In this document: one piece after another, positions 31,401-41,693 of the stretch
Numbering within the stretch: position 1 is the first letter of the stretch
Layout: each line of letters begins with the position of its first letter
Source of the DNA: Martensiomyces pterosporus
Taxonomy: Eukaryota > Kickxellomycota > Kickxellomycetes > Kickxellales > Kickxellaceae
NCBI GenBank assembly: GCA_025201845.1
Contig: MU604030.1
Location: 1-61,041 of the forward strand
Length of the DNA stretch: 61,041 nt
Direction of reading: 5' to 3'
Notes under the pieces: model-generated
Seen by the model: the letters and a program-made list of their open reading frames with translations, nothing else
Databases searched by the model: none
What the model was told of the DNA's origin: nothing
Position numbers and translations under genes: made by a program

Positions 31401-32146
31401 ACATCGTTGCCAATGTATGGCCCCAGGCAGGCAATCACCAGTACTCCTAGTTCTTCGCACAGGGTCAGCAGTCTGTTGATGTCTCTGTTGCCTGTGAAGT
31501 CATACACGCCTTTTCTGGGAGAGTGGAAGCCCCAGTGGAATCGGATTCGCACGGCGTTGAAACCCATCGACTTGTACTGCAGGAGCATGCGCGTCCACGC
31601 CTCCACTGCAGAGTCACCCTTCCGCTTCTTCGCGTCGCCTGGGGGGACTGGGATGCGCCAGTAGTCAAAGTCCGCTGCCAGAACCCACACTGGTCGGCCC
31701 TCGATGTAGAAGCACCGGTGGTCGTACCTGAGCGCCGAGCCGTATAGCTCCATGTCGTACTTGGTGCTCTCGGGAGTCACCGAGGCGGCCAGCAGGGGGC
31801 CGCTGCGCTCAACAACCTCACCATTGGCACCTCCAGAGCGGTGGTTTTGTGCGTCCTTGACGATCTCATCGAACTCGCCGCCGCCCTCGGGCCCGTCCTT
31901 CTTGCTCTTGCTCTTCTTGCCCTTCTTGGCTCCTGCTACAGCGGTGGTGTCTTTGGTGGTCCTGACTATCAGATCGGAGTGCGCGCCGGACGAGAAGTGG
32001 TAGCGCAGCCGGGCGATTGCTGAGAGAGCAACGACGCCAATAAGAGAGAACACGAAGAGCAGCTTGTTGGATGATACGATGATGTAGAGCGCAGCGCACG
32101 CCAGGGGAATGAGGACTATTCCCGACTCGAGAAGAATTCCAGTCAT
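28436..32146 (-). CDS. Membrane-anchored GH35 (beta-galactosidase)-like protein with altered catalytic site
   Basis: Single exon, 1,236 residues. Two hydrophobic segments (about 8-24 and 28-46) form an N-terminal membrane anchor, followed by a Lys/Gly-rich linker. The GH35-like TIM barrel spans about 130-520: RCFYIEGRPVWVLAADFDYWR, SMGFNAVRIRFHWGFHSPRKGVYDFTGNRDINRLL, LGPYIGNDVQGGGYPLWLI. The normally invariant ENE motif carrying the acid/base glutamate reads LENH (His320), while the nucleophile-type glutamate looks kept (PELY, Glu426). C-terminal beta-sandwich domains include two carbohydrate-binding/jelly-roll-like copies with VNGV motifs (TIWVNGVNMSGHE, VWVNGVLLAKH). Size and domain order fit large fungal GH35 enzymes, but ordinary lactase activity is doubtful. 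It is divergent from BNA4. Confidence 0.78.
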   Translation of the reverse strand: MTGILLESGIVLIPLACAALYIIVSSNKLLFVFSLIGVVALSAIARLRYHFSSGAHSDLIVRTTKDTTAVAGAKKGKKSKSKKDGPEGGGEFDEIVKDAQNHRSGGANGEVVERSGPLLAASVTPESTKYDMELYGSALRYDHRCFYIEGRPVWVLAADFDYWRIPVPPGDAKKRKGDSAVEAWTRMLLQYKSMGFNAVRIRFHWGFHSPRKGVYDFTGNRDINRLLTLCEELGVLVIACLGPYIGNDVQGGGYPLWLIQRDHIRLRHVWRLGIKVWDDMFAAAEGEWYDQVISMVVGHEVVTKNIRGRGCIILVQLENHLAKRGLLELPLALQDETRLLARMARERVIRAPLLTNDLSWPRDFTSKTARVAAEAEKRLRQYRIIKDAYRADISGFTARDLGRSPVDLDSVARITRGDNVPMVAPELYKMERGVGSSFSDQIETALSQGLSAFSLPGFFKLADWGNFASPEAATDANQNSYEAVAEDGTLSGDARSARLVMHIARAFELQSAASDSVSSRPWISRADCPTVRGVHIHKLPENGIRVRRQWEYMAAASGKPSPFAKESGKTKVAAADSPELDGAEQLGLVAYVNGHVKPADADKEIAFMFSLADAPTLSKGGSFALTGTLGPRNRGIFVSNLSIGDNDTSLRLVASTKEIYTRIALPKENAEAWICAEEEVQSGQLFFLGECVVSGHAEVEVVEVDHAKGHKFSFVIPKPGAGVINVTSKSGASVHIVLLAQQALDTLSVNYSTYGDANPEGYVGAQSAAAWGADGILMGPKAADIDVPLASACAKSHVVVISQEQPRSSVLTPLLADGGANPAYAGLPFIWQFEVNLDAPSAAGVGAVQQFEKRATRWDDLPWKLLPTMADLETMDEINLMSWQRDLGAFAYLATDIGRNGSHVLYRCQVRLKPQHIKAPKLLLQLNARHRCTIWVNGVNMSGHETVHRPTAEPGTAASWLDALRHPGSLVGPDRWGGTATYDVTRAMRISSADAEEGALNEVIVVVESYGLGAQADGANDARAPRGLIAAYWHGFNLIGEDHDDSEIHDHSQDKRTEQLRTKWEVCGVDVTQLSQSFSSSGFPDEAEEEGWSTTVERPFAQSGWSTRLNLKVNDGVQWWRWQLPPVGEHRDDPVYLHISGRVVAHVWVNGVLLAKHHADARDSSTLLRGGLGGQLHGLQSLQQSLIAADKVVVMMYGWSDHADTVGAAAGSESSDPAIAVELSITSRPATSAWSR

Positions 32147-34533
<2,387 letters not shown>

Positions 34534-34734
34534 CCAGACACTGCACACTGCGCGCTGCCATCGCTTTTTCTTTTTTTGTTGATTCAGCAACAAGTGAGCT
34601 GAAGAATGTGCGATGGGCCGTTCGCTCTACGCGTATATTGCAGAGTGTAATAAAGGAGTTTGAAGAGCTAGTGAGAGGAGAAAGCGAAATGTATAGATAT
34701 GAGTTCATGTGGGCGCAGGCCTGGATCCACCCAG

Positions 34735-35202
34735 TTAGTAGACGCGGTACGACGGGTAGTACTCTCCAGGCCCCTCAATGGTCTGCTCCGGCGAGAGCTT
34801 ATACCTATACACGGCACCTGGGACGGGGGGCAGGTTCTCCGCCGAAAACAGGGGCTTCTGGAGCTTGTCCAGAGCCTCTGCAACATCCTTAACCTCGATT
34901 GAAGGAACGCTAGACTCGGCACCCTCGGCACCCGCCGCAGCCTGCTTCTCGACAGCGGTGGAGCCCAGGAGCAAGCGACCGACATCGGGCTGCGTGTAGA
35001 CCTCAGTGCGCGGGTAATTGCGACGCACATCGCGCTCAAAGTACTGGTTGCCAGAGAGGTTCGATGCAGCCGTCACAGGCTTCTTGTACTCGGGCTGCAA
35101 CGCAGGCGCGGGGCTACGGAACGTGGTCCGGGGGAGCATCGACTCCTTGTACTCCGACACCCAAATCCTCTTGCCGACCTCGTTCCAGAACTTTTTGAAC
35201 AT
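34735..35202 (-). CDS. NDUFA7/NUZM-like mitochondrial complex I accessory subunit
   Basis: 155 residues from ATG 35202 (MFKKFWNEVGKRIWV). The frame is open further up to 35394, but that part is low-complexity and leader-like, and the compact amphipathic start fits a mitochondrial protein. The segment LSGNQYFERDVRRNYPR parallels LSNNYYCTRDGRRESVPP of animal NDUFA7 (B14.5a), and the C-terminal YKLSPEQ parallels WELSSDQ. An Ala/Glu-rich middle and a Pro-rich end (LPPVPG, GEYYPSYR) complete it. NDUFA7 sits on the peripheral arm/membrane junction of NADH:ubiquinone oxidoreductase. Identification rests on short motifs, so moderate confidence; otherwise a conserved small mitochondrial protein. Confidence 0.65.
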   Translation of the reverse strand: MFKKFWNEVGKRIWVSEYKESMLPRTTFRSPAPALQPEYKKPVTAASNLSGNQYFERDVRRNYPRTEVYTQPDVGRLLLGSTAVEKQAAAGAEGAESSVPSIEVKDVAEALDKLQKPLFSAENLPPVPGAVYRYKLSPEQTIEGPGEYYPSYRVY

Positions 35203-35724
35203 TTTTATATTTGTGCTTTGCTGCAGATTCAGGCGGTGGCAAATCACGCTATCCTCAGATTCAGTGGAAGGAAAAAAGGCGAAATTGAAAATGCGACAAG
35301 AGCTGAGGGAAGAAAAAGGAGAGCAAGAGCAGCAGCCAAAAAATGGAGGCAGGAGGCTCTTGAATTGGCGTCTAGCAGCGGCCCCTCCCATCAACCAGCA
35401 GCTCCGTTCGTCTCTTATCTAGATGTAGGCTGTGGGGATCATCGGATTTATTACCAGCCAACAGCCCCCGCGCTGCGAACGCCAGCAGAGTGTGGCAAAC
35501 TCCCATCCACGCGGGCTAGAGCGCTGGCGCTTGCGAAGAGCAGCACCAGAATTGCACTTCAAGTAGCTACCTGCTAAGGAGAGATGCTATGGCTGGCTAA
35601 ACTTTTTGGGCTTGAAGATGGCAGAGCCAAGAGGAAAAGGACAGAAAGAAAGAAAGAAAGGGGAGGGTAAACTGGATGCTAGCAGAAAGGGTGTTGTTAG
35701 GTGTGTATCCTTCGAGCGCGCTGC
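35203..35724. other. Intergenic, complex-I-subunit promoter side and eIF3c 3' side
   Basis: 522 bp, purine-rich in part (about 35270-35350 and 35620-35670); no gene supported. Confidence 0.55.
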
Positions 35725-38598
35725 TTACTGGCGACTGCCGCCCTTGCGCTGGCCGCTGTTGTTATTGCGGCGGTTGTTCTGGTTCTGGTTGCCGCCGCGC
35801 TGACCGCCCTGGTTGCGCTGGCCGCCTTGGCCGCGCTGGCCGCCCTGATTGCGTTGGCCGCCCTGGTTGCGCTGACCATCTCTGTTGCCGCCAGTGCGCT
35901 GCTGGCCCTGGCGGTTGTCGCGGTCACGCTGCGCGTTGCCGCCCTGCTCGCCGCCCTGGTGGCGGTCGCCTGGTGCCTGGCCGCCGTTGATCTTGAGCTC
36001 AAATACGCGCTCGTTGATATCGGCGAACGTGCTGGCCTTGTTGGAGAGCATAAGCGCGGTCTGCTGCAGACGCGACGAGGCCTCAAAGTTGGCGCGGTTG
36101 AACACCAGGACGCCGCTGACCTCGTCGAGCGAGGCAGCAACCTCCTCGTGGTAGACCATGCGGGCAAGCAGCGAGTACACCTTGGGACGCGGCAGATCGA
36201 ACATGGTGGCGAGGTCATCCAGACCCACAGACTCGAACTGGGTCGAGTAGGTGAAGAGGTACGTGCGGAGGGCCTCCACCTGGATCTTGCTGGCGAGCAT
36301 CTCCTTGATTTCGCTGGACTCGGGCAGGAGCGACCAGATCTTGATGTCCTGGATGTAGTCGCGAGCAGCCTCCCAGTCACCGGCAGCAAGGGCCTTTGAG
36401 GCAGCCATGATGTGGTCGCGGGTGTTCTCAGGGGGACCAAGGAAGACCTGGCGCTCGTTAAAGTCAAGCATGCGGCGGAAGACGCGGCTGATGGGGTTGC
36501 GGCGGGCATCGGGGTTGGCGTTGGAGGAGGCCATGAACGGGATCTCGAGCAGCATCGACGAGGTCAGGAACACGCACTCGAGGAGCTCGAGGTTGATGTT
36601 GATGTGGAATGGCAGCTGGCGCTGGCGCTGGAGCTGCTCCTGCTCGGGAGACAGCTGCTGCACGCGCTGCTGGCTCAGGCCCTGGGCAAGAAGCTCGCGC
36701 TGGCGGCCGCTCGAGATGAGCTCCAGAGTGTGCTGGAACGACTCCTGGATCTTGCCGAGGCGGAACGCAGCGAGGCCAAGCTGAGCAAGAGCGCGGTTGT
36801 ACAGAACCTGCGTGTTGACATCGGCCTGGTGGATGTTCTCCTGGAGGTGCGACATGAGGAGGAGGTCGCGCGCAACATAGTAGCGCTTGTGCAGAGCGTG
36901 GTTGAAGATGTGCATCAGCATGGCGCGCGTGCGGAGCAGGGGCTCCGCGTGGAGGTACAGGTAAGTGCACAGGCGGTGGATGATGGCCTCCATGTCGCCA
37001 TCCGTGGAGGCGGGGGCGATCTTGGACTTGTCCCTGCCGGCAAGGTCGTGGACCGCAGCCTCGACGTGCAGGTTGACCTGGTCGGTGCGGTAGTACAGGT
37101 GCTCAAGACGGCGGAGCACAATGCGGCACAAGCTCTCCTTGATATCGGTGCGCTCAAAGTAGAGCTGAGCGCGCACAATGACAGTGTAGAGAGGGACGTT
37201 GTCGCGCATGCGGTCGACATAGTCGGTGGTGTGGGGGTCAATGTTCTGGAGGGACTTGGTGAACTCGTCGTCAAGGCGGTCAATGAACGCAATGACGGAG
37301 CCGCGCAGGCTGACGGGCTCGCCAGCGTAGCTCACGTCGTTCGCGTCATCCTCGGCCTCGGCAGCCTCGTGGATGCTGATCTGAGGGTTGGCCTCAAGGG
37401 TGGACAGGAGCTCGTTAAGGCGGGTCTTCGCCATGGTCCAGGTTTCAACCATCATGTACCCGCTGGGCGACGGGGCGTTGTCGAACAGGGCCGAAATCAG
37501 CGCCATGAGGACCTTGGTCCTCTGCACGGCGTTGCCAGCGGCGCCAAGAAGGGTCTCCAGTATCCGGATGGACGCTTGCTTGTCCGTGTTCTTGCGGCCA
37601 CGAGCCTCAATGACAGCACGGAGGTGCTTGTGGAGGTTCTCGGGAGAGTACACTGGGCCCTGGGTGGTTGCAGCCTTGCCGTCCTTGCCGACAGTGGTGA
37701 AGCCGTCGTCCTCATCCTCGTCCTGGGCTGCAGCGGCCTGGGATGCCTGAACCTTCTTCTGAACCTTGTCCTTCTTGGTCTTCTTGGCAGAGTCGTCCTC
37801 CTTCTTGGCGGGCGTCTTCTTGAGCCAGCGCGAGTAGCCAATACGGCCATCGTCCTCGCTCTCCGACTCGGACTCCTCCTCCTCAGAGTCCGAATCCCAG
37901 TACGAGTCGTCCGAGTCCGAGTCCTCGGCGGGCTGCTTGGCCTTCTTGCGGGCGGCACGGACAGGAGAGGCGGCGCGGGCGGGGCTGGCGGGCACCGCCT
38001 GATCGTCCTCGCTGTCAGCCTCGGCGCCCGCGTCCTCATGCTCCTCCTCGTCCTCCGAGTTGACGGGGTTCTTCTTATACTCAGCAATCTGCTTCGCATA
38101 CGCCTTGTTATGCTTGCGCACACGCTGCTTGAGCTGGTTCAGGGCACGGGCATCATTGGCGTTCAGCTTCTTCAGCTCCGCCTTGTCCTTGGTCACATCG
38201 ACGGCATCCTCCAGATTAGCCAGGCAGCGGATGTACGCACGGGGGAGGCTCTCGCCCTTCAGGCTCTTGACCAGCTTCGGAACGACCTTGTTTACCTTCT
38301 CAAAGTCGGTCGACACCGAGTACCACTCGTCCGCACGCATAGCCTTGGAGATGGCCTTTGAGAGCTCAACAACCTCCTCCAGCTGCTTGTCCTTGGCGCT
38401 CTTCACAACGCGCTTGACATCGTCGTCAGAGTCGTCCGAATCGAAGGCTGCGCGGGCAAAGCGGCTGGCTCCGGCGCCAGGCCCCTGCTGCTGCTGAGTC
38501 TGCTGCATCTCGTCATCCGAGAATTCAGATCCCGAAGACGAGCTGCTGTAGTCTGAGTCAGAGTCCGAGGACTCATCGCCACGGAAGAAGCGTGACAT
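35725..38598 (-). CDS. NIP1: Translation initiation factor eIF3 subunit c (Nip1)
   Basis: Single exon, 957 residues. The N-terminus starts MSRFFRGDESSDSDSD, followed by acidic Ser/Asp stretches (eIF1/eIF5-binding region in homologues). A helical core includes LKGESLPRAYIRCLANLEDAV, HKHLRAVIEARGRKNTDKQASIRILETLL and RDNVPLYTVIVRAQLYFERTDIK. The PCI domain lies at about 700-860 (KALAAGDWEAARDYIQDIKIW, FDLPRPKVYSLLARMVYHEEVAASLDE). The C-terminal 80 residues are Gly/Gln/Arg/Asn-rich with repeated GGQRNQ units. eIF3c is an essential scaffold of the 43S complex. Length lies between yeast Nip1 (about 812) and longer homologues plus the tail. Long ORFs on the opposite strand (for example 36412-38361) are codon-bias shadows. 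Confidence 0.96.
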   Translation of the reverse strand: MSRFFRGDESSDSDSDYSSSSSGSEFSDDEMQQTQQQQGPGAGASRFARAAFDSDDSDDDVKRVVKSAKDKQLEEVVELSKAISKAMRADEWYSVSTDFEKVNKVVPKLVKSLKGESLPRAYIRCLANLEDAVDVTKDKAELKKLNANDARALNQLKQRVRKHNKAYAKQIAEYKKNPVNSEDEEEHEDAGAEADSEDDQAVPASPARAASPVRAARKKAKQPAEDSDSDDSYWDSDSEEEESESESEDDGRIGYSRWLKKTPAKKEDDSAKKTKKDKVQKKVQASQAAAAQDEDEDDGFTTVGKDGKAATTQGPVYSPENLHKHLRAVIEARGRKNTDKQASIRILETLLGAAGNAVQRTKVLMALISALFDNAPSPSGYMMVETWTMAKTRLNELLSTLEANPQISIHEAAEAEDDANDVSYAGEPVSLRGSVIAFIDRLDDEFTKSLQNIDPHTTDYVDRMRDNVPLYTVIVRAQLYFERTDIKESLCRIVLRRLEHLYYRTDQVNLHVEAAVHDLAGRDKSKIAPASTDGDMEAIIHRLCTYLYLHAEPLLRTRAMLMHIFNHALHKRYYVARDLLLMSHLQENIHQADVNTQVLYNRALAQLGLAAFRLGKIQESFQHTLELISSGRQRELLAQGLSQQRVQQLSPEQEQLQRQRQLPFHININLELLECVFLTSSMLLEIPFMASSNANPDARRNPISRVFRRMLDFNERQVFLGPPENTRDHIMAASKALAAGDWEAARDYIQDIKIWSLLPESSEIKEMLASKIQVEALRTYLFTYSTQFESVGLDDLATMFDLPRPKVYSLLARMVYHEEVAASLDEVSGVLVFNRANFEASSRLQQTALMLSNKASTFADINERVFELKINGGQAPGDRHQGGEQGGNAQRDRDNRQGQQRTGGNRDGQRNQGGQRNQGGQRGQGGQRNQGGQRGGNQNQNNRRNNNSGQRKGGSRQ

Positions 38599-39594
38599 TG
38601 TTTTTTAGAGTGTTGATTGAGGGTTCGTGGGTGCTTTTGCGTCGGAACTCTGTTGCGGATGAGCTCTGCGTTAACGGCAATAAAAAGACGTGCTAATCCG
38701 CCTAAAATTCCGTTTCTAGTTCTTTTTGTAGGCTGCAGTAAAAAGTCAAGCCTATGTCCTCCCGTCTCTTTGGATGTGAAAAGAGAGACACCTAATCAAC
38801 AGCTGAAAAACAAGAAAAATGGACTGAGAGGGAACTAAGAGGTAGCCGGGAGGCGATTTGCCAGATTACTCTGAATTTGTCCTCTCAGCCAGCCAAACTT
38901 TTCTCCTCTTTCCCAGCAGCTCCCACTGTGAGCTTTGGGGAGGGCGATAATTTTTCCATGCTGTTGGCCCCCCTCGCTCTCTATAGTCGACTGGCTTGGC
39001 GAAGCCGGGCGCAAGTCCCCTTGGTGCCTGCGGCCTGCCACGCAGCCTCACTGCGAAAAAAATTTTCTTGGTTCTCTTGGTGCGCAAGCTGCGCCAAAGC
39101 GAGTGGGCTCAGCCGATCCTGCCAATGGCTGGCATGCTGGTGATCAGATTGTGATCGCAAGATTATTCTGCGATGCTCGATCACGCCGTTTCCCAGGGAC
39201 GCCCTCGCCGATGCAAACGTGCACGTGAGCGGCACAGGCTGTGCTGCTCGGCTGCACCGATCGTCGGATACACATATTGTGGATTGGCGGACAGGCGGCA
39301 GCAGGCCATGAGAACAAGATGCACGGCATCCGAAATACCAGACCATGCCTGTTTCGCCCTATCGCAAAGCAGCGTGCAAAGATCCCACGGTGAACACACA
39401 AACCCAGGAGTGCCTGCCGTGAACAGTGGGCATTGTGCATTCCATCGATCAGAGGTGCACTCATGCTGCCTGAATGAGCAGTGACGCGCGGTATAAAATG
39501 CGGGGCAGAGGATGGCCCAGAACACAGCACAGCATCCATCTACACTCCTACTTTTTGCTATAACGCCCGCCAGCACTCATACAGATATTCAGCC
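38599..39594. other. Intergenic, divergent eIF3c / His-rich gene promoter
   Basis: About 1 kb between divergent starts. It contains the TATA box of the His-rich gene at 39492; otherwise no gene is seen. Confidence 0.6.
39492..39498 (+). promoter_or_regulatory. TATA box of the His-rich protein gene
   Basis: TATAAAA, 103 bp upstream of the ATG at 39595; the spacing resembles that of the metallothionein-like gene. Confidence 0.6.
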
Positions 39595-39894
39595 ATGTCC
39601 GCACCGCACAAGGAAGCCATTGACACCACCGCACAAGCACCGCCCGCTGAAGGCAGCAGCGCTGCGGCAGATTCCAGCAAGCAGCAGCAGGCCAGCGAGG
39701 ATGGCAAGCACCACCACCTCTTTGGCCTCCACCACCACAAGCACAAGGACGGCGAGCACCACAAGCACAAGGACGGCGAGCACCACGGCAAGCTGCAGGG
39801 CGATGACAGCGACCTCGTCTACAAGGAGATGAATGCCGCATGGGAGGCAGGGGGTCCGCCAACAACCATGGGCAACCCGCCCTCGTTCAAATAA
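39595..39894 (+). CDS. Small His-rich hydrophilic protein of unknown function
   Basis: 99 residues from ATG 39595 (MSAPHKEAIDTTAQ); an in-frame upstream extension to 39481 uses a non-ATG start and is ignored. The N-terminal 45 residues are Ala/Ser/Gln-rich and disordered. Residues about 39-63 carry 11 histidines: KHHHLFGLHHHKHKD then a repeated GEHHKHKDGEHH. At DNA level this is a perfect 24-bp tandem duplication (39733-39756, 39757-39780) plus the start of a third copy. The C-terminus (LVYKEMNAAWEAGGPPTTMG) looks helical and could be conserved. Composition suggests a soluble, stress-type or Ni/Zn/Cu-binding protein, by inference only. It has a consensus TATA 103 bp upstream and its stop codon lies inside AATAAA. 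Confidence 0.7.
   Translation: MSAPHKEAIDTTAQAPPAEGSSAAADSSKQQQASEDGKHHHLFGLHHHKHKDGEHHKHKDGEHHGKLQGDDSDLVYKEMNAAWEAGGPPTTMGNPPSFK
39733..39786 (+). repeat. 24-bp tandem repeat in the His-rich gene
   Basis: Two perfect 24-bp units encoding HHKHKDGE, plus six bases of a third; evidence of recent in-frame expansion. Confidence 0.9.
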
Positions 39895-39895
39895 A
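39890..39895 (+). terminator. AATAAA overlapping the His-rich gene stop codon
   Basis: The TAA stop at 39892-39894 is embedded in the hexamer, the same arrangement as in CBC2. Confidence 0.35.
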
Positions 39896-40120
39896 GGCAA
39901 GCGGCACCGTCGATAGTTGTTTTCAATAGCGTTTTAGATTAGCAGTTGTTCAGAGCATCAAGCCCAGCAAGCAGAAAATCGAATGGCTGCTATTTTCAAA
40001 CAAGCGGAAAGCTATTGATGGTCGAGGAGGAATGGAAACAAGGAAGGAGTTGGCCTTCCTTAAGCGAGGGGGATTACTTTACTAGTAGCGAACAGAAAGG
40101 AGAAAGACACGGTGCATTGC

Positions 40121-41693
40121 TTAGTAGCCCTGGTTATAGCCGCCCTGGTTGTATCCACCCTGGTTGTAACCACCCTGGTTGTAACCGCCCTGGTTGTAGC
40201 CACCCTGGTTGTGGCCACCCTGGGGTCCATCGAAGCTATCAGCCTCGCCACCGCTGGCATGGCTGTAGTTGTACTTGGGCTGAGAGTCGTCAGCAAACTT
40301 GGTGTCGGCGAGGTTAGCGGCATCGCGGGTGGCCTGCTGGATGGCGAGATCGCGGGGCATGCCGGACTGAGCACCACCTGACTTCTCCCAGTACTTGACG
40401 GCCTTGGCGGCAGCAAAGGCGACGAGCATCTTCTTGAGGGTTCCGTGGCTCACCTTCTTGCCCTGGTTCTTCTGCTTCTGCTGGTACCAGCTCAGAGCGG
40501 ACCAAGCAGCGGCACCACCTAGAAATCCAATTGGAAATTAAACGAAAAATAGAGCTTTGAGCACCACTGTTTCTCAGATGACACAATGCAATGCACAGCA
40601 GCGCAGAAAGACATGCAACTCTGGCGAGGGCCGCAGGCAGCAATGCGCGACTTGCCCAGGCGGCAATCAAAAGGCAGCGAGAGGGCAGGAGGCTGGGATA
40701 GTGGGTGTGAGAGAGGCACCGTGCATGTGCAGCAGTTGATTCGAGCAGAGCCGCGTCATGGTTGCAAGAGGAGCAAAATGTCCATCACTCATTCAACAGC
40801 AGGAGCAAATGGAAGGAAATCAGCAATGGCGCAGGACGTGTGCCAGATGATTCCGCCCGGCGGGGCAGTGGGGAGGGGAGGGGCACCAGCACCCCCCCGC
40901 TATCTACCCGCCCGCAGACACGCCCCGGCCCACCCTTGCCTTCTAGCAGTTTCTGCGGGCACGAGGGCGGCAGCAAAGGCTGGCCAAATGGAGCAAAGGG
41001 CATGTCATAAACACAAATAGGCAAGGGACCCCGGCCCCACCTCCCTACTCCGCCCGCCTTTCTACTTTCAGAGCATGAAAGAGGGGCTGGGGGCGAAAAG
41101 AAAGCACTGCGAGGCCCACGACGCCCACACCAACCAGCGCCGCTGTATAGTGCAGAGGAAGCAAGCAGCAGGAGGACAGGCTATTGCCATATCAAGCTTT
41201 CCCACCGGAGTAGGGGTTGCAGCAGACAAGACATCTTACCAATGAGCTGGTGGCTCTTCTTGGCCTTTCCAGGGCCGTCTCCAAAGCCAAAGAATCCGCG
41301 CTCGCCGCTCTCGCCTCCAGCCTCCTGGAACTGCTGGAAGCTGCGCTCAAGGTCATCGGGATCAAAGTCGCCGAGGTCGCGCTCGCTGGTCTCGGGGACC
41401 ACAATGCCGCGGAGGGCATCGGCGTTCGACGAGTCGCCGAGGAGCTGGCGGGCAATCTGGCTGACATCGGCGTTCTCGTCAAAGTCGAACTCATCGTTGC
41501 CACCCTGGCTGTAGCCGCCCTGGCTGTATCCACCCTGGTTGTAACCGCCCTGGTTGTAGCCGCCCTGGTTGTACTCCTGAGGAGCGTTGCTGTAGCCCTG
41601 GTTGCCGTAGCCCTGGTTATAGCCTTGGTTGCCGTAGCCCTGGTTGTTGTAGCCCTGGTCGTAGCCACCCTGGTTGCCACCGTAGTAAGACAT
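40121..41693 (-). CDS. CipC/DUF3759-like protein with Sup35-like NQGGY repeats, two exons
   Basis: Exons 41693-41240 and 40518-40121 join in phase 1 over a 721-bp intron (GTAAGA donor, CTAG acceptor); product 283 residues. The splice creates SHQLIGGAAAWSALSWYQQ. Residues 1-65 are Gly/Tyr/Gln/Asn-only repeats (GGYDQGYNNQGYGNQGY, then NQGGY units), and the last 30 or so residues are NQGGY repeats. Between them: an acidic segment (DEFDFDENADVSQIARQLLG, DFDPDDLERSFQQF) and a helical domain (KKSHQLIGGAAAWSALSWYQQKQ then VSHGTLKKMLVAFAAAKAVKYWE) matching the SH-x-x-I-x-G-AAA and helix pattern of CipC-like DUF3759 proteins. That family responds to stress or antibiotics in moulds but has no known biochemistry. 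A TATA box lies 135 bp upstream. Confidence 0.78.
40124..40217 (-). repeat. 15-bp coding repeat array (NQGGY)n, C-terminal
   Basis: About six 15-bp units with silent variation (TAG/TAA/TAT at the Tyr codon complement) encode NQGGY. A second array of the same unit lies at about 41512-41570 in exon 1. Confidence 0.85.

Noticed and set aside
34735..35394. Longer 219-residue version of the NDUFA7-like protein
   Set aside because: The upstream 64 residues are low-complexity, leader-like and precede a better-placed ATG at 35202.
36412..38361. 649-codon plus-strand ORF
   Set aside because: Exactly antisense to eIF3c; Leu/Val/Gly/Asp/Ala-biased composition and no domain, as expected for a codon-bias shadow.
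40124..40217. Regular short repeats resembling a CRISPR-like array
   Set aside because: They are 15-bp in-frame coding repeats (NQGGY) with no spacers, in a eukaryotic gene.
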